Origin: Promicromonospora iranensis
GTDB taxonomy: Bacteria > Actinomycetota > Actinomycetes > Actinomycetales > Cellulomonadaceae
NCBI RefSeq assembly: GCF_028994805.1
Contig: NZ_JAJQQP010000010.1
Span: forward strand, 62,001 to 126,000
DNA length: 64,000 nt
Direction of reading: 5' to 3'
The notes under the pieces are model-generated. The model had not been told where the DNA came from, made no database searches, and worked only from the letters and a program-made list of their open reading frames with translations. The translations under genes and the position numbers were made by a program. Shown here in pieces: positions 31,597 through 40,725 of the stretch (position 1 is the stretch's first letter; each line of letters starts with the position of its first letter).

Positions 31597-32643
31597 ATGA
31601 ACGAGCACAGACCAGCCACCCAGGACATCCCCTCCGTCGCCACGCACCCACCGCTCCGCCCGGCCGCCGCCCTGGTCGAACGGGCGCTGATCGAGGTGAA
31701 ACGGGTCATCGTGGGGCAGGACCACATGGTCGAACGCATCATGGTCGGCCTCCTCTCTCGCGGTCACGTGCTGCTCGAGGGGGTGCCCGGCGTCGCCAAG
31801 ACGCTCGCGGTGCGCACCCTGGCCACCGTGGCCGGGGGCTCCTTCGCCCGCCTCCAGTTCACGCCGGACCTGATGCCGTCGGACATCGTCGGCACCCGCG
31901 TCTGGAAGCCCTCGCGGGAGGACTTCGACGTCGAGCTCGGTCCGGTGTTCGCCCACCTCGTCCTCGCCGACGAGATCAACCGTGCCCCGGCCAAGGTGCA
32001 GTCGGCCCTGCTGGAGGCGATGGCGGAGGGCCAGGTCAGCATCGGCGGACGCACCTACACCCTCCCCGACCCCTTCCTCGTCCTCGCCACCCAGAACCCG
32101 ATTGAGAGCGACGGCGTCTACGCGCTGCCCGAGGCGCAGCGCGACCGGTTCCTGCTCAAGGTCGACGTCGACCACGCCGACGAGCTGGAGGAGCTGACGA
32201 TCGTGCAGCGCATGAGCGCCGCTCCCCCGCGCGCCGAGCCGCTGCTCGACCCGGCGATGGTCCGCCAGCTCCAGCGGGAGGCCGACCAGGTGTTCGTCCA
32301 CCACGCCGTCGCGCAGTACGCGGTGGCCCTGGTGATGGCCACCCGCCGGCCCCACCAGTACGGCCTGCACCACCTCGACGGCGTGCTCGAGTACGGCGTC
32401 AGCGCGCGCGGCAGCCTCGGCCTGATCGCCGCCGGACGCTCGCTCGCCCTCATGCGCGGGCGCGACTACGTGCTGCCCGCGGACCTCGTCGACCTGGCGG
32501 CCGACGTCCTCGGCCACCGGCTGGTCCTCACCTTCGACGCGGCCGCCGACGGCGTCGACCCCCGCACCGTCGTCGAGGCCGTCCTCGCCGCCATCCCGCA
32601 GCCGCGCGTGGCACCCGCCGAGGAAGAGGTGGTCGTGCGATGA
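31597..32643 (+). CDS. MoxR-family AAA+ ATPase
   Basis: 348 aa. Walker A GVPGVAKT (62-69), Walker B VLADEINRA (Asp125, Glu126), sensor-1 ATQNPIE and the Arg-finger region ALPEAQRDRFLLKV define MoxR/RavA-type ATPases. ATG 31597. Its TGA overlaps the DUF58 start (ATGA). MoxR proteins act as chaperones that insert metals or mature complexes together with VWA proteins; the partner set is encoded directly downstream. Confidence 0.94.
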   Translation: MNEHRPATQDIPSVATHPPLRPAAALVERALIEVKRVIVGQDHMVERIMVGLLSRGHVLLEGVPGVAKTLAVRTLATVAGGSFARLQFTPDLMPSDIVGTRVWKPSREDFDVELGPVFAHLVLADEINRAPAKVQSALLEAMAEGQVSIGGRTYTLPDPFLVLATQNPIESDGVYALPEAQRDRFLLKVDVDHADELEELTIVQRMSAAPPRAEPLLDPAMVRQLQREADQVFVHHAVAQYAVALVMATRRPHQYGLHHLDGVLEYGVSARGSLGLIAAGRSLALMRGRDYVLPADLVDLAADVLGHRLVLTFDAAADGVDPRTVVEAVLAAIPQPRVAPAEEEVVVR

Positions 32644-33587
32644 ACGACGCGGCGCGGAACAGCTCGGCGCGGAACGGCTCCGCGCGCAGGTTCCGCCGGC
32701 TGGAGCTCACCGTCCGACGCCGGGTCGACGGCCTGCTGCAGGGAGACGTCGACGGGCACGCGCTCGGCCCCGGCTCCGACCCGGAGGAGCTGACGCAGTA
32801 CCAGCCGGGGCAGGACGTGCGACGGATCGACTGGAACGTCACGGCCCGCACCGGCGAGGCCCACCTGTGGCGCACCCGCGCCCAGCACGAGCTGGACACG
32901 TGGCTCCTGGTGGACCGCAGCGCCAGCATGACCTTCGGCACCGCGCAGACCGAGAAGGTGGACGTCGCCGAGGAGGTGGCCGCCGCCGTCGGCCTGCTCA
33001 CCGCCGGACCGGGCAACCGCGTGGGCATCGGCCTGATCGACGGCGCCGGCCTGCGCTGGGTCTCGCCCCGGCCGGGCCGCGCGGCGGCGGTCACGCTGTC
33101 CCGGCTCGACCCGGCGGTGCGGACGGGCAGCCCGCAGGTCCCGCTCTCGGACGCCTTGCGCGGGCTCGGCGCGCGCGCCCGGCGCCGCGGGCTGTGCGTC
33201 GTCGTCACCGACCTGGTGGCGCCCGACGGCGACGTCGAGCGCCCCTTCGAGTGGGAGGAAGCGCTGCGCCGCCTGACCGCCCGGCACGACGTGATCGTCG
33301 TCGAGGTCGACGACCCGCGCGAGCGCGAGCTGCCCGACGTCGGCGAGGCGGTGTTCGTCGACCCCGAGACCGGGCTGCAGCGCGAGGTGTCCACCTCCGA
33401 CCCGGGGCTGCGCCTCGCCTACGCCACCGTCGCCGCCCACCGGCGCGACCAGACCGCCGCCGCCGTGCGCGCCTGCCGCGCCGAGCACCTGCGCGTGAGC
33501 ACCGACGACGACTGGGCGGCGACGCTCGCCCGGTTCGTCAAGGACCGCCGCCGCGCCCCCGCCCGCCGTACCCGGAGGACACCGTGA
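32640..33587 (+). CDS. DUF58 protein (MoxR-associated VWA-like domain)
   Basis: 315 aa. The DUF58 signature GSDPEELTQYQPGQDVRRIDWNVTARTG is present in shortened form as YQPGQDVRRIDWNVTARTG (about residues 60-78), followed by a VWA-type domain with the MIDAS start DRSASM. Central member of the MoxR-DUF58-VWA module; coupled at both ends (ATGA with moxR, GTGA with the VWA gene). No membrane helix. Confidence 0.92.
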   Translation: MNDAARNSSARNGSARRFRRLELTVRRRVDGLLQGDVDGHALGPGSDPEELTQYQPGQDVRRIDWNVTARTGEAHLWRTRAQHELDTWLLVDRSASMTFGTAQTEKVDVAEEVAAAVGLLTAGPGNRVGIGLIDGAGLRWVSPRPGRAAAVTLSRLDPAVRTGSPQVPLSDALRGLGARARRRGLCVVVTDLVAPDGDVERPFEWEEALRRLTARHDVIVVEVDDPRERELPDVGEAVFVDPETGLQREVSTSDPGLRLAYATVAAHRRDQTAAAVRACRAEHLRVSTDDDWAATLARFVKDRRRAPARRTRRTP

Positions 33588-34603
33588 CCTTCACCGACCC
33601 CCTGATCCTGCTCGCCCTCGTCCCCGTCGCCGCCCTCGCGCTGGCATACGTCCTGATGCAGCGGCGCCGCACCCGTTACGCCGTCCGGTTCGCCACCCTG
33701 CCGATGCTCGACCGGGTCGCCCCCGCCCGCCCGCGCTGGCGGCGGCACCTCGCGACCGGCCTCGTCCTGCTCGCACTCGGCGCGTTCGCCACCGCCGCGG
33801 CCGGTCCGGAGATGCGGCTCCGGGTGCCGTACGAACGCGCGACGGTCATCGTCGCCATCGACGTGTCCGGCTCGATGCAGGCGCAGGACGTGCCGCCGGA
33901 CCGGCTGACCGCGGCCAAGGAGGCCGCCGTGCAGTTCGTCCGCGAGCTCCCCGGGACCGTCCAGGTCGGCGTGGTCGCGTTCGCCGAGGACGCCGAGCTG
34001 GTCGCCCCGGTCACCGCCGACCGTGCCCTCGTCGAGAGCTCCATCCAGACCCTGCAGTCCGACGGCGGCACCGCCATCGGCGAGGCGGTCTTCGCCTCGG
34101 CGGCGGAGGTCGTCCGGCAGGCCGCCACCAGCGGCACGACGTCGGACGGCGGCACCGCGGGCACGGACGGGGCGGGCGCGGCGCCCGGCACCGAGGAGGA
34201 TCCGGCCGCCGACCCGGTCCCCGCCCGGCTGGTCCTGCTCTCCGACGGGTTCAACACCGCCGGCCGCAGCCCCGCCGACTCCGTGCAGGCGGCGCTCGAC
34301 GCCCAGATGCCCGTCTCCACCATCGCCTACGGCACGCCCGGCGGCGTCATCGGCAACGGCGGCCGCAGCCAGTCGGCGCCCGCCGACGACGACACCCTGC
34401 GCATGCTCGCCGAGGAGACCGAGGGCCACTTCTACCGCGCCGAGAGCGGCGCCGAGCTGGACCAGGTCTACGAGGACATCGGCTCCGCCATCGGCTGGCG
34501 CACCGAGACCACCCTCGTCACCACTCCCCTGGTCCTGCTCGGCCTGGCGCTCGCCCTCACCGCCACGGCGCTGTCCCTGCGCTGGTTCTCCCGGTTGGTC
34601 TGA
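33584..34603 (+). CDS. Membrane-anchored VWA-domain protein (BatA/BatB-like)
   Basis: 339 aa from GTG 33584 (ribosome site CGGAGG; GTGA overlap with DUF58). N-terminal helix (FTDPLILLALVPVAALALAYVLM) and a second at about 57-73, VWA domain with MIDAS Asp93-Ser95-Ser97 (AIDVSGSM), a Gly/Thr/Ala-rich insertion of about 30 residues (about 180-210), and a C-terminal helix (TPLVLLGLALALTATALSL). Topology matches BatA-type proteins that present a VWA domain near the membrane in MoxR systems. Confidence 0.92.
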   Translation: MTFTDPLILLALVPVAALALAYVLMQRRRTRYAVRFATLPMLDRVAPARPRWRRHLATGLVLLALGAFATAAAGPEMRLRVPYERATVIVAIDVSGSMQAQDVPPDRLTAAKEAAVQFVRELPGTVQVGVVAFAEDAELVAPVTADRALVESSIQTLQSDGGTAIGEAVFASAAEVVRQAATSGTTSDGGTAGTDGAGAAPGTEEDPAADPVPARLVLLSDGFNTAGRSPADSVQAALDAQMPVSTIAYGTPGGVIGNGGRSQSAPADDDTLRMLAEETEGHFYRAESGAELDQVYEDIGSAIGWRTETTLVTTPLVLLGLALALTATALSLRWFSRLV

Positions 34604-34625
34604 CACCGTTCGAAGGAGTGTTCCC

Positions 34626-35678
34626 TTGCAGAACCCCGACCCGCTGCTCCCTGCTTCTCCCCCCGGGAGGTCTCCCCGGACCTCACCGGCCGGCAACCCT
34701 CCCGACGGCAACCCGCCGGACGGCCTGGGACGGCCTGCCGGCCCGCGCCACTTCGTCGTCGGCGAGCCCGTCGTCCCGCGACCGCCCGCGACCGACCCGG
34801 TGCGTTCCCGGCTGGTGCCGCTGCTCGCCGCCGCTCCCTCCACGCCGTCCGCCGCACCGCCCGCACCGGCCGGCTCCGGGTACTCGTTCGGCCTGCCGCC
34901 GGGCCCGCCCGCACCCGGTCCCAGCCCTCGGCACGACGCCCCGCACGACGCCGCGCCCCGCCGTCCGCGGCCCCTGCTGACGCTGGCGACCGCGCTCGCC
35001 CTGGGCGCGTTCCTCGGATCGGCGACGACGGGCCTGGTCACGGGCCTGAGCGTCGCCCAGGAGGAGGCCGCGGTACCGGTAGTCGTGGACCAGGCCACCG
35101 GCACGACGACGACGGAGAGCGCCGCCCAGCGTGCGCTGCCCAGCGTGGTCCAGGTCCGGGCCGGGTCGCGAGGCGGGTCGGGAGTCATCATCGACGACCG
35201 CCACGTGATCACCAACGGGCACGTGGTCGTCGGCACCGAGAGGGTCGAGCTGCTGCTCGACGACGGGAGCTCCGTGACCGGCCGCGTGCTCGGCGCCGAC
35301 GAGCGCAACGACATCGCGGTGATCGAGGCCGACCTCGGCAGCGCCCGTGCCGCCGACCTGGGCCGCAGCACCGGGCTGCAGATCGGCCAGCCGGTCATCG
35401 CCGTCGGGTCGCCGCTCGGCCTGACGGGCAGCGTCACCGCCGGGGTGGTCAGCGCCGTCGACCGCAGCTCCGGCAACTACGCCGGGCCGATGATCCAGAC
35501 CGACGCCTCCATCAACCAGGGGAACTCGGGCGGGCCCCTCGTCGACCTGCGCGGTCAGGTGGTCGGCATCAACACGGCCATCGCGACCGTCGGCAGCTCG
35601 GGCAACATCGGCATCGGGTTCGCCGTGCCGATCGACCGCGCGGCGGAGGTCGCCCGGCGCATCATCGCCGGGGCGTGA
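34626..35678 (+). CDS. Membrane-anchored HtrA-like trypsin-fold protease without PDZ domain
   Basis: 350 aa. A TTG start at 34626 fits the ribosome site AAGGAG eight bases upstream. A Pro-rich cytoplasmic region (1-115) precedes one membrane helix (about 117-140) and an external protease domain with triad His199 (ITNGHVV), Asp229 (RNDIAVIE) and Ser301 (NQGNSGGPLV). The sequence ends at FAVPIDRAAEVARRI, so there is no PDZ domain. It follows the VWA gene by 22 bp and is probably in the same operon, suggesting an envelope quality-control role. Confidence 0.9.
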   Translation: MQNPDPLLPASPPGRSPRTSPAGNPPDGNPPDGLGRPAGPRHFVVGEPVVPRPPATDPVRSRLVPLLAAAPSTPSAAPPAPAGSGYSFGLPPGPPAPGPSPRHDAPHDAAPRRPRPLLTLATALALGAFLGSATTGLVTGLSVAQEEAAVPVVVDQATGTTTTESAAQRALPSVVQVRAGSRGGSGVIIDDRHVITNGHVVVGTERVELLLDDGSSVTGRVLGADERNDIAVIEADLGSARAADLGRSTGLQIGQPVIAVGSPLGLTGSVTAGVVSAVDRSSGNYAGPMIQTDASINQGNSGGPLVDLRGQVVGINTAIATVGSSGNIGIGFAVPIDRAAEVARRIIAGA

Positions 35679-35713
35679 CCGGGGACGGCCGGCGCGGGGT
35701 GGCCGGCGGCGGG

Positions 35714-36733
35714 CTACGTGAACAGGCCGCTGTAGGCGTTCAGGGCCGGCTGGCCGCCCAGGTGGGCGTAGAGCACCGTGGCGTCCGCCGGGATCTCACC
35801 GCTCGTGACGAGGTCGATCAGGCCGGCCATCGACTTGCCCTCGTAGACGGGGTCGATGATGACGCCCTCGAGCCGACCGGTGAGCCGGATCGCGTCGAGC
35901 GTCGACGCCACCGGGATCCCGTACTTGTCCCCGGCCCAGCCGGGCAGCACGGTGATCTCGTCGTCACGCAGCGGCCGCCCGACGCCGATGAGCTCGGCCG
36001 TGGCGCGCGCGATGCGGGCCACCTGGTCGCGGGTCTCGTCCGGCTTCGCGCTGGCGTCGATGCCGATCACCCGCCGAGGGCGGCCACCGGCCTCCTCGAG
36101 CGCGGCGAACCCGGCGATCATCCCCGCGAGGGTCGACCCGGTGACCGCGCACACCACTACCGTGTCGAAGAAGACGCCGAGGTCGCGCTCCTGCTCCTGG
36201 ACCTCGTACGCCCAGTGCGCGAACCCGAGCCCGCCCAGCCGGTGGTCGGAGGCTCCGGCCGGGATCGCGTACGGCGTGCCACCGCGCTCCTTCACCTCGT
36301 CGATCGCGCGGGCCCAGGAGTCCTTGAACCCGATGCCGAAGCCCGACGGGTCGAGCCGCACCTCGGCGCCCATGATCCGGCTCAGCATGATGTTCCCGAC
36401 CCGGTCGGCGACCGAGTCGGGCCAGTCGACCCAGTTCTCCTGCACCAGCACCGCCTGCAGGCCCAGCGACGCGGCCACCGCGGCGACCTGACGCGTGTGG
36501 TTGGACTGGTACCCACCGATCGAGACCAGGGTGTCCGCACCCTGGGCGAGCACGTCCGGGACGATGTACTCGAGCTTGCGGGTCTTGTTGCCGCCGTAGG
36601 CGAGACCGGCGTTGCAGTCCTCGCGCTTGGCCCACACCGACGCACCGCCGAGGTGGGCGGTCAGCCGCGGCAGCGGGTGCACCGGGCTCGGCCCGAAGGT
36701 CAACGGGTGGCGGGGGAAGTCGGACAGGGCCAT
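35714..36733 (-). CDS. acdS: 1-aminocyclopropane-1-carboxylate deaminase
   Basis: 339 aa PLP enzyme of the tryptophan-synthase-beta fold. Lys50 ([10 protein letters not shown]) carries PLP and Ser77 ([12 protein letters not shown]) is the nucleophile. Glu298 (VYEGKSM) and Leu325 (AHLGGQ) correspond to Glu295 and Leu322 of the Pseudomonas enzyme, the pair used to separate true ACC deaminases from D-cysteine desulfhydrases. Converts the plant ethylene precursor ACC to 2-oxobutyrate and ammonia. Starts 3 nt after the GntR stop, so both are co-transcribed. Typical of plant-associated bacteria; here the regulator is GntR, not the Lrp-type AcdR known from Proteobacteria. Confidence 0.93.
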   Translation of the reverse strand: MALSDFPRHPLTFGPSPVHPLPRLTAHLGGASVWAKREDCNAGLAYGGNKTRKLEYIVPDVLAQGADTLVSIGGYQSNHTRQVAAVAASLGLQAVLVQENWVDWPDSVADRVGNIMLSRIMGAEVRLDPSGFGIGFKDSWARAIDEVKERGGTPYAIPAGASDHRLGGLGFAHWAYEVQEQERDLGVFFDTVVVCAVTGSTLAGMIAGFAALEEAGGRPRRVIGIDASAKPDETRDQVARIARATAELIGVGRPLRDDEITVLPGWAGDKYGIPVASTLDAIRLTGRLEGVIIDPVYEGKSMAGLIDLVTSGEIPADATVLYAHLGGQPALNAYSGLFT

Positions 36734-36736
36734 GGG

Positions 36737-37423
36737 TTACTCCTCGTCGGCGGACGGGTCGGTCGGCGCGTCGGTCGGCGCGTCGGTCGGCAGGGTGTAC
36801 CAGGTGTCGAAGGCGACGGCCGCCGCCCTGTCCGCGTCCCCGGCGGCGCACAGCCGGATCAGCTCGTCGTGCCGCGCGAACGAGGCGCGACCGCCCAGCG
36901 AGGAGAACCGCAGGCGTTCGGCGCGGCGCAGCACCGGCGTGAACTGGTCGAGCACCGACGCGAGCGCCCGGTTCGCCGCCACGGCCACGGGTACGTCGTG
37001 CAGCGCGTCGTCGGCCCGCAGCGCCGCCTCGACGTCGCCCGCCTCGATCGCCGCGCGGAACTCGCGGTTGGCCTCGCGCATCGCGTCGAGGTCGGCCTCC
37101 GTGAGGCTCCGCACCGCCTCTCGCACGGCGACCTCGTGCATCGCCGCGACGACGTCGCGCGCGCCGCGCACGTCCCGCAGGTCCAGCGAGCTCACCGTCG
37201 TCGAGCTGCCCGGGCGGGCCACGACCAGCCCGGCCTCGGCCAGGCGCAGCAGCGCCTCGCGCACCGGCGTGCGGCTGACGCCGAGCCAGGCCGCGAGGTC
37301 GCCGTCGCGCAACTGCTCCCCCGGCGCGAAGCTGCCGTCCACGATGGCGTCGCGGAGCCGGCCGTAGACGTCGTCACGCAGCAGACGGCGGCCGATCGGG
37401 GGCACGCTCGCAGGAATGGGCAT
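36737..37423 (-). CDS. GntR-family regulator, FCD subfamily
   Basis: 228 aa. Winged helix (LLRDDVYGRLRDAIVDGSFAPGEQLRDGDLAAWLGVSRTPVREALLRLAEAGLV, about 14-68) and an FCD effector domain with metal-site candidates Asp and His (DDALHDVPV and SFARHDELIRL). The C-terminus has a DAPT tandem repeat from a 12-bp DNA repeat. First gene of the acdS transcript and likely its regulator; effector perhaps ACC or another amino acid. ATG 37423 lies within a palindrome. Confidence 0.92.
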   Translation of the reverse strand: MPIPASVPPIGRRLLRDDVYGRLRDAIVDGSFAPGEQLRDGDLAAWLGVSRTPVREALLRLAEAGLVVARPGSSTTVSSLDLRDVRGARDVVAAMHEVAVREAVRSLTEADLDAMREANREFRAAIEAGDVEAALRADDALHDVPVAVAANRALASVLDQFTPVLRRAERLRFSSLGGRASFARHDELIRLCAAGDADRAAAVAFDTWYTLPTDAPTDAPTDPSADEE

Positions 37424-37436
37424 GCAATATATTACA
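37423..37436. promoter_or_regulatory. GntR operator overlapping the gntR start codon
   Basis: TGCAATATATTACA, palindromic except for one pair, in a short AT-rich patch. On the minus strand it contains TAATAT just before ATG 37423, so binding would cover the -10 element and the start of a leaderless transcript: a simple autorepression switch for gntR-acdS. Confidence 0.6.
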
Positions 37437-37467
37437 TACCTCTCGGCCGATCCTGGCAAGGGGCGGC

Positions 37468-38649
37468 CTAGCGCGTCTCCTGGAGCGGGAGGACCACCCG
37501 GTTGATGACGAGAAGGCCCGCCGCCGCGACCGGGACCGCGACGAGCGCCCCGAGCACACCACCGAGCGCCGCCCCGGCCAGCGCCGCGACGATGACGAGG
37601 ACGCCCGGCACCGCCACGGCGCGGCTCATCACCCGCGGCGACAGGACGTACGCCTCGACCTGCATGTACACGAGCAGGAAGATGGCGACGACGAGCGCAC
37701 CGACCGGGCTCACCGTCAGCGTCGCGAGCACCACCAGGATGGAGCCGATCACTGTTCCGACCACCGGGATCAGCGCCGCGACGAACGCGATGATGGCGAG
37801 CAGGATCGGGGCGGGGCTGCCCGCGAACACCGTCAGGAGCAGCGTGAACGTGGCGTTGGTGGTCGCCAGGACCAGCTGGCCCGAGACATAGCGGCCGACG
37901 GAGTCCAGCACCTCGTTCAGGAGCGATCCGGTGAGGTCCCGTCGGGACCGAGGCACGAGCCGCAGGACGGCGGACACGATGGTCGGCAGCGTGAGGGCGA
38001 TGTAGATGGTCAGAGCTGTGACGATGACGACGGCCGTCACGCCGTTGATCAGCCCGGTACCGACCTGCAGCACGCCGCCCGCGATCACCGAGAGCTGCCG
38101 GGGGTCGGTGAGCAGGTCGGTCAGCGAGGACAGCAGCCCGTTCAGGTCGAGGGCGCCGAGGTTGCTGGTCACCCAGGTGTACCAGGCCTGTTCGGGCAGG
38201 TCGCGCAGCACCCCGACGAGCTGGGTGCCGAAGACGCTGACCTGCTGGACGGCGAGCGGCAGCACGGCGACGACGAACAGCGCGATCACCATCGCGAACC
38301 CGACGACGAGTACCGTCGCTGCCGCCCACCGCGGCAGTCCACGCGAGATGAGGGAGCGGATCCCGGGCTCCAGGGCCAACGCCAGGAACAGGGCCAGCCC
38401 GACGTAGACGAGGACCGTCGCCGCCGCCGCGAGCGCGCCGAGCACCGCGAGGCCGGCGCCCACCCCCAGGGTGGCGAGCATGGCGTAGCCGAACGGGCGT
38501 GCCGGCAGCCCGACCGTCGCGCCCTCGGGGCCCGCGGCGCGTGCGGCCCGCTGCGGTCCCCCGGGCACGCCCGCGTGGTACCTCGCGGTCAGCCTCCGTG
38601 CGGTCGGCGGCCGCGACGCGGTGCCGGGGCGTTGCGGCAAGCGGGCCAT
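37468..38649 (-). CDS. AI-2E (TqsA/PerM) family permease
   Basis: 393 aa with about eight membrane helices and an amphipathic central region; signatures include VYVGLALFLALALEPGI, SVGRYVSGQLVLATTNATF, ALIPVVGTVIGSILVVLA and VEAYVLSPRVMSRAV. Start ATG 38649 chosen over upstream possibilities because the preceding residues are low-complexity. This family includes AI-2 exporters, Na+/H+ antiporters and permeases of unknown function. No clear link with the neighbours. Confidence 0.88.
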   Translation of the reverse strand: MARLPQRPGTASRPPTARRLTARYHAGVPGGPQRAARAAGPEGATVGLPARPFGYAMLATLGVGAGLAVLGALAAAATVLVYVGLALFLALALEPGIRSLISRGLPRWAAATVLVVGFAMVIALFVVAVLPLAVQQVSVFGTQLVGVLRDLPEQAWYTWVTSNLGALDLNGLLSSLTDLLTDPRQLSVIAGGVLQVGTGLINGVTAVVIVTALTIYIALTLPTIVSAVLRLVPRSRRDLTGSLLNEVLDSVGRYVSGQLVLATTNATFTLLLTVFAGSPAPILLAIIAFVAALIPVVGTVIGSILVVLATLTVSPVGALVVAIFLLVYMQVEAYVLSPRVMSRAVAVPGVLVIVAALAGAALGGVLGALVAVPVAAAGLLVINRVVLPLQETR

Positions 38650-38822
38650 GACGCTCCATCTCGATCCCACGGGTCCCCGGTGGACACGTGCTGGAACAGC
38701 CTCCCCGAAAGCGGCCCGCTTGTCGCCGCCTCGCCCGGCACGTCGCGCTCGCGCCCGGCCTCTTGGCCCGGCCCCCGCGGGATGGGAGGCTTGTTCCAGT
38801 CCTGTGGTCGACAAGGAGAGCT

Positions 38823-39947
38823 ATGCGCCCCCGCTACCTGGAGACAGTCGTCGCTGCCGCCGCAGTCCTCAGCCTCACGCTGGCCGCCTGCACCGCTGCG
38901 CCCACGCCCTCGTCGCCATCGACCGGCACACCGTCGTCAGCACCTCCGACGGCATCGTCCGCCCCTGCCACGACCGCCAGCGGTGCGCTGCCGACCGGCA
39001 CCCCGGCCGACGTCGTCACCGGGCTCGAAGCCCCCTGGTCGGTCGTGTTCCTCGGCGACACACCGCTGATCAGCCAGCGCGACGACGGCACCGTCCTGGA
39101 GGTCACGGGCGACCAGACCCGGCCGATCGGCACCGTCGAGGGCGTGCAGCACGGCGGCGAGTCCGGGCTGCTCGGGCTCGCCGTGGACGACCAGGACCGG
39201 CTCTATGCCTACTCCACCGGCTCGGACGGCAACCGCATCCAGCGTTTCGAGGTCATCGGTGAGCCCGGCTCCCTGGCGCTGGGCGAGGCCGAGACCATCA
39301 TCGACGGCCTCCCCTCGGCCACCATCCACGACGGCGGCCGCATCGCCTTCGGCCCGGACGGCATGCTCTACGCCACCGTCGGCGACGCCGGGCAGACCGA
39401 CGACGCGCAGGACCTCGACAGCCTCGCCGGCAAGATCCTGCGCATGACCCCGGACGGCGACGTCCCCGACGACAACCCCTTCGACGGGTCGTTCGTCTAC
39501 AGCTACGGGCACCGCAACCCCCAGGGCATCGCCTGGGCCGACGACGGCACCCTGTTCGCCGCCGAGTTCGGCCAGAACACCTGGGACGAGCTCAACATCA
39601 TCACGCCGGGTGGCAACTACGGCTGGCCCCGCGTCGAGGGCATCGCCGGGCAGGAGGACTTCATCGACCCCGTCCAGCAGTGGAGCCCGGACCAGGCCAG
39701 CCCCAGCGGCATCGCCATCACCGGTGGCACCATCTTCATCGCCAACCTGCGCGGCGCCGTGCTGCGCGCCGTCCCGGTCGCCGACCCCACCACGTCCACC
39801 GACTTCTACGCCGGCGAGTACGGGCGCCTCCGGGCCGTCACCCCCGGCCCGGACGGCGACCTCTGGTTCCTCACCAACAACACCGACGGCCGTGGCACCC
39901 CGCGCGACGGCGACGACCGCATCCTCGGCGTCGCGCTGGAGGAGTAG
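38823..39947 (+). CDS. Lipoprotein PQQ-type sugar dehydrogenase (glucose/sorbosone dehydrogenase-like)
   Basis: 374 aa from ATG 38823 with AAGGAGAG upstream. Lipobox LAAC (Cys23), a Ser/Thr/Pro-rich linker, then a six-bladed beta-propeller with LEAPWSVVFL, ESGLLGLAVD, DGGRIAFGPDGMLYATVGD, YSYGHRNPQGIAW and GGNYGWP. These blocks are those of soluble glucose dehydrogenase/Aldose sugar dehydrogenase (GSDH). His in HDGGRIAF and Arg in GHRNPQG fit the catalytic site. Oxidises aldoses outside the membrane if PQQ is available; no pqq genes are visible here. Confidence 0.9.
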   Translation: MRPRYLETVVAAAAVLSLTLAACTAAPTPSSPSTGTPSSAPPTASSAPATTASGALPTGTPADVVTGLEAPWSVVFLGDTPLISQRDDGTVLEVTGDQTRPIGTVEGVQHGGESGLLGLAVDDQDRLYAYSTGSDGNRIQRFEVIGEPGSLALGEAETIIDGLPSATIHDGGRIAFGPDGMLYATVGDAGQTDDAQDLDSLAGKILRMTPDGDVPDDNPFDGSFVYSYGHRNPQGIAWADDGTLFAAEFGQNTWDELNIITPGGNYGWPRVEGIAGQEDFIDPVQQWSPDQASPSGIAITGGTIFIANLRGAVLRAVPVADPTTSTDFYAGEYGRLRAVTPGPDGDLWFLTNNTDGRGTPRDGDDRILGVALEE

Positions 39948-39957
39948 CCCGCGCCCG

Positions 39958-40725
39958 CTATTCCCAGCGGAACAGCAGGGCCGCGGTGACCACGCCGACG
40001 ACGGTGGCGACGCCGAGGCTGATGAGGTGGACGGGGTCGACGGGGCTGCCGACCCAGGCCGCGGACAGCGCCGCGACGGCGGCACCGAAGGGCAGCCGTT
40101 CGCCGACGGCCGCCACCGCGTCGGGCAGGCTGCCGGGCCCGCCGAACATACCGCCGAGGGCCCCGAGGGCGAAGAACGCGAGGAGCCCGATGGCCACCGC
40201 CGAGTTGGGTGTCGGCGCCACGGCGGCGACGATCATGCCGACGGCATACATCGCCGCCATCGCGAGCGCGTAGACCGCGACGGCGGCACCGAGGTCGGCC
40301 GGGGGCCGCGCGTCGAAGGCCAGGAACGCCACGGCGAGGGCACCGGCGACGCCGACCAGGGCCTGCAGCACGCTCACGATCACCTGGACGACCAGCACCA
40401 TGGCCGGCGATGCCGGGGTGACCGCGAGCCGGCGCAGGATGCCGGTGCGCCGGTAGTAGGCGAGGAAGCTGGGCATGTTGATGATGCCGATGGTCGCCAG
40501 GACCATCGTCAGCACCAGCGGCAGGACGTAGGCCTCCAGGGCGGTGAGCTCGCCGGCCACCACCTGGTCGCCCGCCGACCGGGCGCTCATCACCAGGATC
40601 AGCAAGGGCAGGAACACCGGGACCACCAGGCCCGCGGTGTCCCGCGCGACCATCTTGGCCTCGCACCCGACCAGGGTCAGCCACGACCTCACGCCCGGTC
40701 GCCGGGCCTCGATCACCGTGCTCAT
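39958..40725 (-). CDS. ABC-2 type exporter permease
   Basis: 255 aa, six membrane helices (e.g. TAGLVVPVFLPLLILVM, LVLTMVLATIGIINMPSFLAYY, YALAMAAMYAVGMIVAAVAP), with RRTGILRRLAVTP typical of ABC-2 permeases of drug or antibiotic exporters. ATG 40725 overlaps the ATPase stop (ATGA). Works with the ATPase upstream; regulated perhaps by the divergent two-component system. Confidence 0.92.
   Translation of the reverse strand: MSTVIEARRPGVRSWLTLVGCEAKMVARDTAGLVVPVFLPLLILVMSARSAGDQVVAGELTALEAYVLPLVLTMVLATIGIINMPSFLAYYRRTGILRRLAVTPASPAMVLVVQVIVSVLQALVGVAGALAVAFLAFDARPPADLGAAVAVYALAMAAMYAVGMIVAAVAPTPNSAVAIGLLAFFALGALGGMFGGPGSLPDAVAAVGERLPFGAAVAALSAAWVGSPVDPVHLISLGVATVVGVVTAALLFRWE

Noticed and set aside
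35714-36733. D-cysteine desulfhydrase
   Set aside because: The Glu298/Leu325 pair matches true ACC deaminases rather than the Thr/Thr-type residues of D-cysteine desulfhydrases.
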